Shown piece after piece: positions 15,551 to 18,610 of a stretch of 18,610 nucleotides of DNA (the first letter of the stretch is position 1; the number at the start of each line of letters is the position of its first letter). The DNA is from Cyanobacteria bacterium HKST-UBA02 (GTDB taxonomy: Bacteria > Cyanobacteriota > Vampirovibrionia > Obscuribacterales > Obscuribacteraceae). The notes below the pieces were generated by a model that saw only the letters and a program-made list of their open reading frames with translations, was not told the origin of the DNA and searched no databases. A program made the position numbers and the translations under genes. Location of the stretch: positions 1-18,610 of the forward strand of contig JAGQHH010000031.1 in the NCBI GenBank assembly GCA_020431945.1, in the 5' to 3' direction.

Positions 15551-16129
15551 ATGACTGTGAAAAATCCGGTGTTGATAATAGCGATAGCGCTGCTTTCCGT
15601 CCTGATATCGGGGATGCCGGCGGACGCACATAAAAAAGGCACGAAAAAAAACATGACCGTATACGAATTCAAAGCTGAGTCCCTGGAAGGCCAGGAGATT
15701 CCAATGGCCGACTACAAAGGCGATGTACTCCTGATCGTCAACACCGCCAGCAAATGCGGCTTTACCCCGCAGTACGAAGGGCTCGAGAAGCTCCACGAGA
15801 AATTCAAGGACCGGGGTCTCAAAGTCCTGGGCTTTCCCTGTAACCAGTTTGGCGCCCAGGAGCCCGGGAACGAGAGCGAGATCGGCAGTTTTTGCAAGAA
15901 GAATTATGGTGTCGATTTCCAGATGTTCAAGAAAATCGACGTCAACGGCAAGAACGCGCATCCACTCTACAAATACCTGACCCAGGAAGCACCCGGAGCC
16001 TTGCATACCGAAGCGATCAAATGGAATTTCACGAAATTTCTCGTTGATAGAAAGGGCAATGTGGTCAAGCGGTACGCACCGAATGTAACACCAGACAAGC
16101 TGGAGCCCGAGATCGAGAAGCTGCTCTAG
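15551..16129 (+). CDS. Exported glutathione/thioredoxin-type peroxidase, Cys form (192 aa)
   Basis: The enzyme reduces hydrogen peroxide or lipid hydroperoxides. A signal peptide (basic MTVK, then hydrophobic [13 protein letters not shown], likely cleavage after ADA at residue 26) predicts a periplasmic or extracellular location. The glutathione peroxidase fold shows [12 protein letters not shown] with peroxidatic Cys69, [12 protein letters not shown] (Cys97, Gln103), a probable resolving Cys115 (SFCKKNYG), and [10 protein letters not shown] with Trp158/Asn159 of the catalytic tetrad. The Cys115 position is typical of non-selenium enzymes that use thioredoxin-like reductants. A strong AAGGAGG site sits about 6 bases before the ATG. 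It is divergent from the response regulator, which might control it, and convergent with the propeller gene, 9 bases between stops. Confidence 0.96.
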   Translation: MTVKNPVLIIAIALLSVLISGMPADAHKKGTKKNMTVYEFKAESLEGQEIPMADYKGDVLLIVNTASKCGFTPQYEGLEKLHEKFKDRGLKVLGFPCNQFGAQEPGNESEIGSFCKKNYGVDFQMFKKIDVNGKNAHPLYKYLTQEAPGALHTEAIKWNFTKFLVDRKGNVVKRYAPNVTPDKLEPEIEKLL

Positions 16130-16138
16130 ATCGAGAAA

Positions 16139-17284
16139 TTATTTGCGTAGACAGCGATAGATACGAAACTTCTCCCCATCACGCTTATGAAAGAAAAGCT
16201 CCCGGCCATCCGCGCTCAGGGTAGGACCCTCGACAAAGCCCGAGATCGAGGCGATACGCCGGGGCGCCTCGAAGGGCGCCTGATTCGAAACCCTGCGGCT
16301 GTATAGAATAGCCAGCCTGTTTCCCTGACTCTGTCCTTTCACCATGGCTTCTCCCGCCCGGGTGAAAAAGAGCTCGAGACCGTCTGTCGAAAGGCAGGGA
16401 GCATACTCCAGGGCGCCGGTATTGATCTTGCCCAGGATATTGCCGCTCTCTTTCGCTATGCCGTATCCGCCCCCGGCAAGCTCCGCCAGAATCAAGTCGG
16501 ACTCCTTCGGAACATGACCGCCCGGGGCAAAGCGTGCTCTCGATATGATCATGATCTTTCCGTCGGCGCTCACTTCGCAGTCCATATTGAGCCATAGAGG
16601 CAGATGGGAGGTGATCGCTCCGGGCACCGGTTCCGCGCCCGAAAGCTTGCCGTCCTTGAAATCGCCCACAAGGATCGTATCGAGCTTTGCCGGGCGCAGT
16701 CTCAAAGAAGTAAAAAACATCTTTCCCGAGACGGTCATGGCCGGGGCATAGTCTTTGCTCTTCGAAAGAGCTCCGGGGAGCAAGCCCAGATAAGAAAATC
16801 GAAGCGGTCCCTCGCGTTTGGCGATATGGACATGAGTGTTGCTCTCAGGCGAATTGGAATTGTTGAAGAGAAGAAAACGGCCGTCCTTGCTGATCAGAGG
16901 CTCCATGAGATCATCGCTATAGCCTCTCACCTGTACGATCTCGGGGCTGGTGAAGTTATCCACCGCCTGAACCGTAGAGGGATCGGGCGGCAGTAACCGG
17001 TCACCACCGCCGGTGTGCTTCGTCAGCCTGGCCCTGTAGCCGGCGATGGTGTCATCGAGGATTTTCTCCCCCGCCTGGAAATCGTGCTTCTCGAACCGGG
17101 CTTGAGCCCTGGCCACGGCGAGCTTCATGGACCGGTACTCGGTAGGAGAAAGACGCAGCCTCGCTGCCAGATCTTCGAGCTCGAGACAGCGGCTCTTGAT
17201 CTTTCCGATATCCGGGGCACCGCTTACAGCCAGGAGGCAGACACCGGAGATTAGAATGATCGCCGCTATTGCCAGCAATCTCAT
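16139..17284 (-). CDS. Exported PD40/TolB-like beta-propeller protein (381 aa)
   Basis: The N-terminus (MRLLAIAAIILISGVCLLAVSGA) is a signal peptide, probably cleaved after about residue 22-23. Cys16 lacks a proper lipobox, so a lipoprotein is unlikely. A helical segment (about 27-90) precedes a propeller made of PD40-type repeats with the S.DG..L.F pattern at about residues 128-141, 181-193, 236-249, 296-309 and 354-366. Such propellers usually bind proteins or ligands in the periplasm, and no catalytic residues are evident. Its ATG overlaps the stop of the upstream class V gene (ATGA, 17281-17284), indicating translational coupling. The coupling to a PLP enzyme does not suggest a specific role. 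Confidence is high for the fold, low for function. Confidence 0.88.
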   Translation of the reverse strand: MRLLAIAAIILISGVCLLAVSGAPDIGKIKSRCLELEDLAARLRLSPTEYRSMKLAVARAQARFEKHDFQAGEKILDDTIAGYRARLTKHTGGGDRLLPPDPSTVQAVDNFTSPEIVQVRGYSDDLMEPLISKDGRFLLFNNSNSPESNTHVHIAKREGPLRFSYLGLLPGALSKSKDYAPAMTVSGKMFFTSLRLRPAKLDTILVGDFKDGKLSGAEPVPGAITSHLPLWLNMDCEVSADGKIMIISRARFAPGGHVPKESDLILAELAGGGYGIAKESGNILGKINTGALEYAPCLSTDGLELFFTRAGEAMVKGQSQGNRLAILYSRRVSNQAPFEAPRRIASISGFVEGPTLSADGRELFFHKRDGEKFRIYRCLRK

Positions 17285-18432
17285 CTTATGGATTCCAGCA
17301 ATTTATCGATCTCGGTCTCGTCGTTGAAGAAATGAACAGCCACTCTCACCCAGCCCCGGCGCACCGAAGTGATCACTCTTTTCTCCTCGAGTCTCTTTCT
17401 AATCGTCTCCGAATCGAGCTCCGGATGCTCGAAAGAGACTATCCCGGACCAGCTCTCATGATCTCGGGGGCTGACCACCCGGCATCCGGCTTGCAAGAGC
17501 CCGTCCACAAGCCTGTCGGTGAGCTGCTTCACCCTGGCTGCGATGGTCTCTACGCCTATAGAGAGAATCAGATCGATGCTCGCTCCCAGAGCCGCCAGTC
17601 CGGGGAAATTGCTGGTGCCTTCCTCGAATCTTTTAGCGGTACCGAGAAGATTGCTCTCTGCTTCTTCCATGGTGGTCGGCACGAACTCGAAAGGATCGTT
17701 CACCGAAAGCCAACCCAGGTTGGGCACCCGATTGCGCCCGAGCCAGTCGGGACTGACATAGAGAAGACCGGCCCCGGGAGGCGATAGAAGCCATTTCTGG
17801 CTACCGGCAGCGACGAAGTCGGCCCGGGAGCGCCGGCAGGAAAAGGGCAGGACCCCGAGTCCCTGGATAGCGTCGATGACATAGACGATGCCGCGTTCTT
17901 TCAAGAGCTCGCCGATTTTGTCCACATCCCGCCTGGCCCCGTCGTCGTACTGCACGAAGCTCAGGGAGACCGCCCGGGTGCGCGGAGTGAGAAGGGGAAG
18001 AAGAGTCTCCACCGTCACCGGCGGAATCGGATGAGCGTCCCGGGGCTCCAGGGTGACCATACGCACCCCCCGGGAAGACAGAGGCAGCCAGGGATAATAG
18101 TTGGATGGGAACTCGCCCCGGGGCAGAATGAGCTCGTCTCCTTCCTGCCAGTCGATCATATTGGCAGCGATGGAAAGCCCCACCCCGGTGTTTTTAACAA
18201 AAGCCACGCAGCGGCTTTCGCAGTCGAGAAGACGGGCAGCGGAAGCCCTGGTGGTGGAGAGCACCGACATCCAGCGCTCGAAATCCACCGAGCTCTCCAT
18301 CATCAAGAACTCGCTGAACGAGACCAGGGCCTCGTGAGTCGTCCGGGGAAGCGGTCCGCTCGCCGAAGACATGAAATAAGCGTATTGCTCTTTGATGGGA
18401 AAGAGCCTGGAGAGATCCTGAGGCTGGAGCAT
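17281..18432 (-). CDS. Class V aminotransferase-fold PLP enzyme (383 aa)
   Basis: This fold-type I PLP enzyme is related to cysteine desulfurase and isopenicillin-N-epimerase-like proteins. Motifs, numbered from the ATG at 18432, are NTGVGLSIAAN followed by GDELILPRGEFPSNYYPW, the cofactor pair Asp187 and Gln190 in VIDAIQG, the Schiff-base Lys213 in AAGSQKW, and EEGTSNFPGLAAL. The catalytic-cysteine loop of SufS-type desulfurases (GxHCA) is not seen; the region reads TSVRRGWVRVAVHFFN. An epimerase, lyase or desulfurase-like but cysteine-independent reaction is therefore more likely. The frame also opens at TTG 18441, but that codon lies in the predicted -10 box, so ATG 18432 is preferred. No Shine-Dalgarno precedes it. 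It is first gene of a two-gene operon. The substrate is unknown. Confidence 0.92.
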   Translation of the reverse strand: MLQPQDLSRLFPIKEQYAYFMSSASGPLPRTTHEALVSFSEFLMMESSVDFERWMSVLSTTRASAARLLDCESRCVAFVKNTGVGLSIAANMIDWQEGDELILPRGEFPSNYYPWLPLSSRGVRMVTLEPRDAHPIPPVTVETLLPLLTPRTRAVSLSFVQYDDGARRDVDKIGELLKERGIVYVIDAIQGLGVLPFSCRRSRADFVAAGSQKWLLSPPGAGLLYVSPDWLGRNRVPNLGWLSVNDPFEFVPTTMEEAESNLLGTAKRFEEGTSNFPGLAALGASIDLILSIGVETIAARVKQLTDRLVDGLLQAGCRVVSPRDHESWSGIVSFEHPELDSETIRKRLEEKRVITSVRRGWVRVAVHFFNDETEIDKLLESIR

Positions 18433-18440
18433 AGAGGACA

Positions 18441-18469
18441 ATTATATTAGAAAGATCTAGTAGTTCGCC
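18441..18469 (-). promoter_or_regulatory. Promoter of the class V enzyme operon, predicted leaderless
   Basis: On the minus strand GGCGAA (18469-18464) is followed after 17 bases by TATAAT (18446-18441). The ATG at 18432 begins 8 bases beyond the -10, so transcription should start at or within two bases of it. The layout matches the LOV kinase promoter. Confidence 0.55.
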
Positions 18470-18477
18470 GTCTCAAG

Positions 18478-18505
18478 TTGTAAACAGGGCGGGCTTCGAT
18501 ATATC
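18478..18505 (+). promoter_or_regulatory. Putative promoter for the gene starting at 18558
   Basis: TTGTAA (18478-18483, 4 of 6) and TATATC (18500-18505, 4 of 6) are 16 bases apart. The region is AT-rich and offers other -10 choices downstream. Confidence 0.4.
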
Positions 18506-18507
18506 CT

Positions 18508-18523
18508 TATATGCGTTCATATA
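18508..18523. promoter_or_regulatory. Palindrome TATATGCGTTCATATA, operator candidate
   Basis: Perfect 6-bp arms around CGTT lie just downstream of the predicted -10 for the 18558 gene and upstream of its Shine-Dalgarno. That is where a repressor dimer would block initiation. No cognate regulator is evident. Confidence 0.4.
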
Positions 18524-18557
18524 TACAAGCTTCAAGCAACAGGCGGGAGGATCTGGC

Positions 18558-18610
18558 ATGGCCGTTACAAAAAGCAGTGCCGTCACTACATGCAAACTTC
18601 TAATCGGAGG
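18558..18610 (+). CDS. Start of an unidentified gene, cut by window end
   Basis: ATG at 18558 is preceded by GGGAGG with 7 bases spacing, and the frame stays open to the window end, giving MAVTKSSAVTTCKLLIGG. Seventeen residues are too few for identification. The strong ribosome site and the upstream promoter/palindrome support a real gene. Confidence 0.6.
   Translation, partial: MAVTKSSAVTTCKLLIG

Noticed and set aside
17281..18432. SufS/CsdB cysteine desulfurase
   Set aside because: PLP motifs match the class V fold, but the catalytic cysteine loop is missing, so a desulfurase name would overstate the evidence.

Overview
This 18.6 kb window is a gene-dense bacterial chromosome segment with no sign of a phage, transposon, CRISPR array or RNA gene. 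The DNA is GC-rich, has Shine-Dalgarno sites, and uses GTG and TTG starts freely. Several exported proteins carry Sec signal peptides. The combination (large coiled-coil scaffold genes, Pro/Glu-rich linkers, short-form glycogen branching enzyme, LOV kinase) reminds me of non-photosynthetic relatives of Cyanobacteria such as the Obscuribacterales. That placement is a low-confidence inference, since no taxonomic marker is present.

Layout. 1-1270: 3' part of a dihydrolipoamide dehydrogenase (E3 of a 2-oxoacid dehydrogenase complex). 1435-8424: a tight three-gene plus-strand operon encoding very long cytoplasmic coiled-coil proteins (471, 447 and 1399 aa). The third has an unrecognised N-terminal domain, about 680 residues of Pro/Glu-rich linker with several repeat families, and a coiled-coil tail. 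I cannot match this operon to a described system, and it is the best candidate for something new. 8425-8643: a regulatory gap with hairpins, a promoter and a perfect but oddly placed Shine-Dalgarno. 8644-10174: a protein resembling the ADP-ribosyltransferase fold, followed by an exported Met/Gln-rich protein with an alanine-rich helical tail. 10319-12235: glgB, preceded by an 11-bp-period direct repeat and an extended -10 element. 12253-12835: an alkyltransferase-like DNA repair protein (PWHR in place of PCHR) divergent from a stand-alone Mop/TOBE oxyanion-binding protein. 12832-13578: a short-chain dehydrogenase family protein lacking the catalytic tyrosine. 13637-15480: a LOV-domain histidine kinase and an OmpR-type response regulator, convergent and overlapping at their 3' ends. 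15551-16129: exported Cys-type glutathione/thioredoxin peroxidase. 17281-18432 and 16139-17284: a minus-strand operon of a class V PLP enzyme and an exported PD40 beta-propeller protein with a 4-base ATGA overlap. 18558-end: start of a plus-strand gene behind a divergent promoter and palindrome.

How they work together. The coiled-coil operon reads as one structural module: no signal peptides, no membrane segments, shared composition and 14-16 nt gaps. The LOV kinase and neighbouring regulator could form a blue-light (or flavin redox) two-component pathway. The peroxidase, the repair protein and possibly the light sensor fit a photo-oxidative or alkylation stress theme, but that grouping is inference from adjacency. 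All function calls come from motif reading, with no database search.
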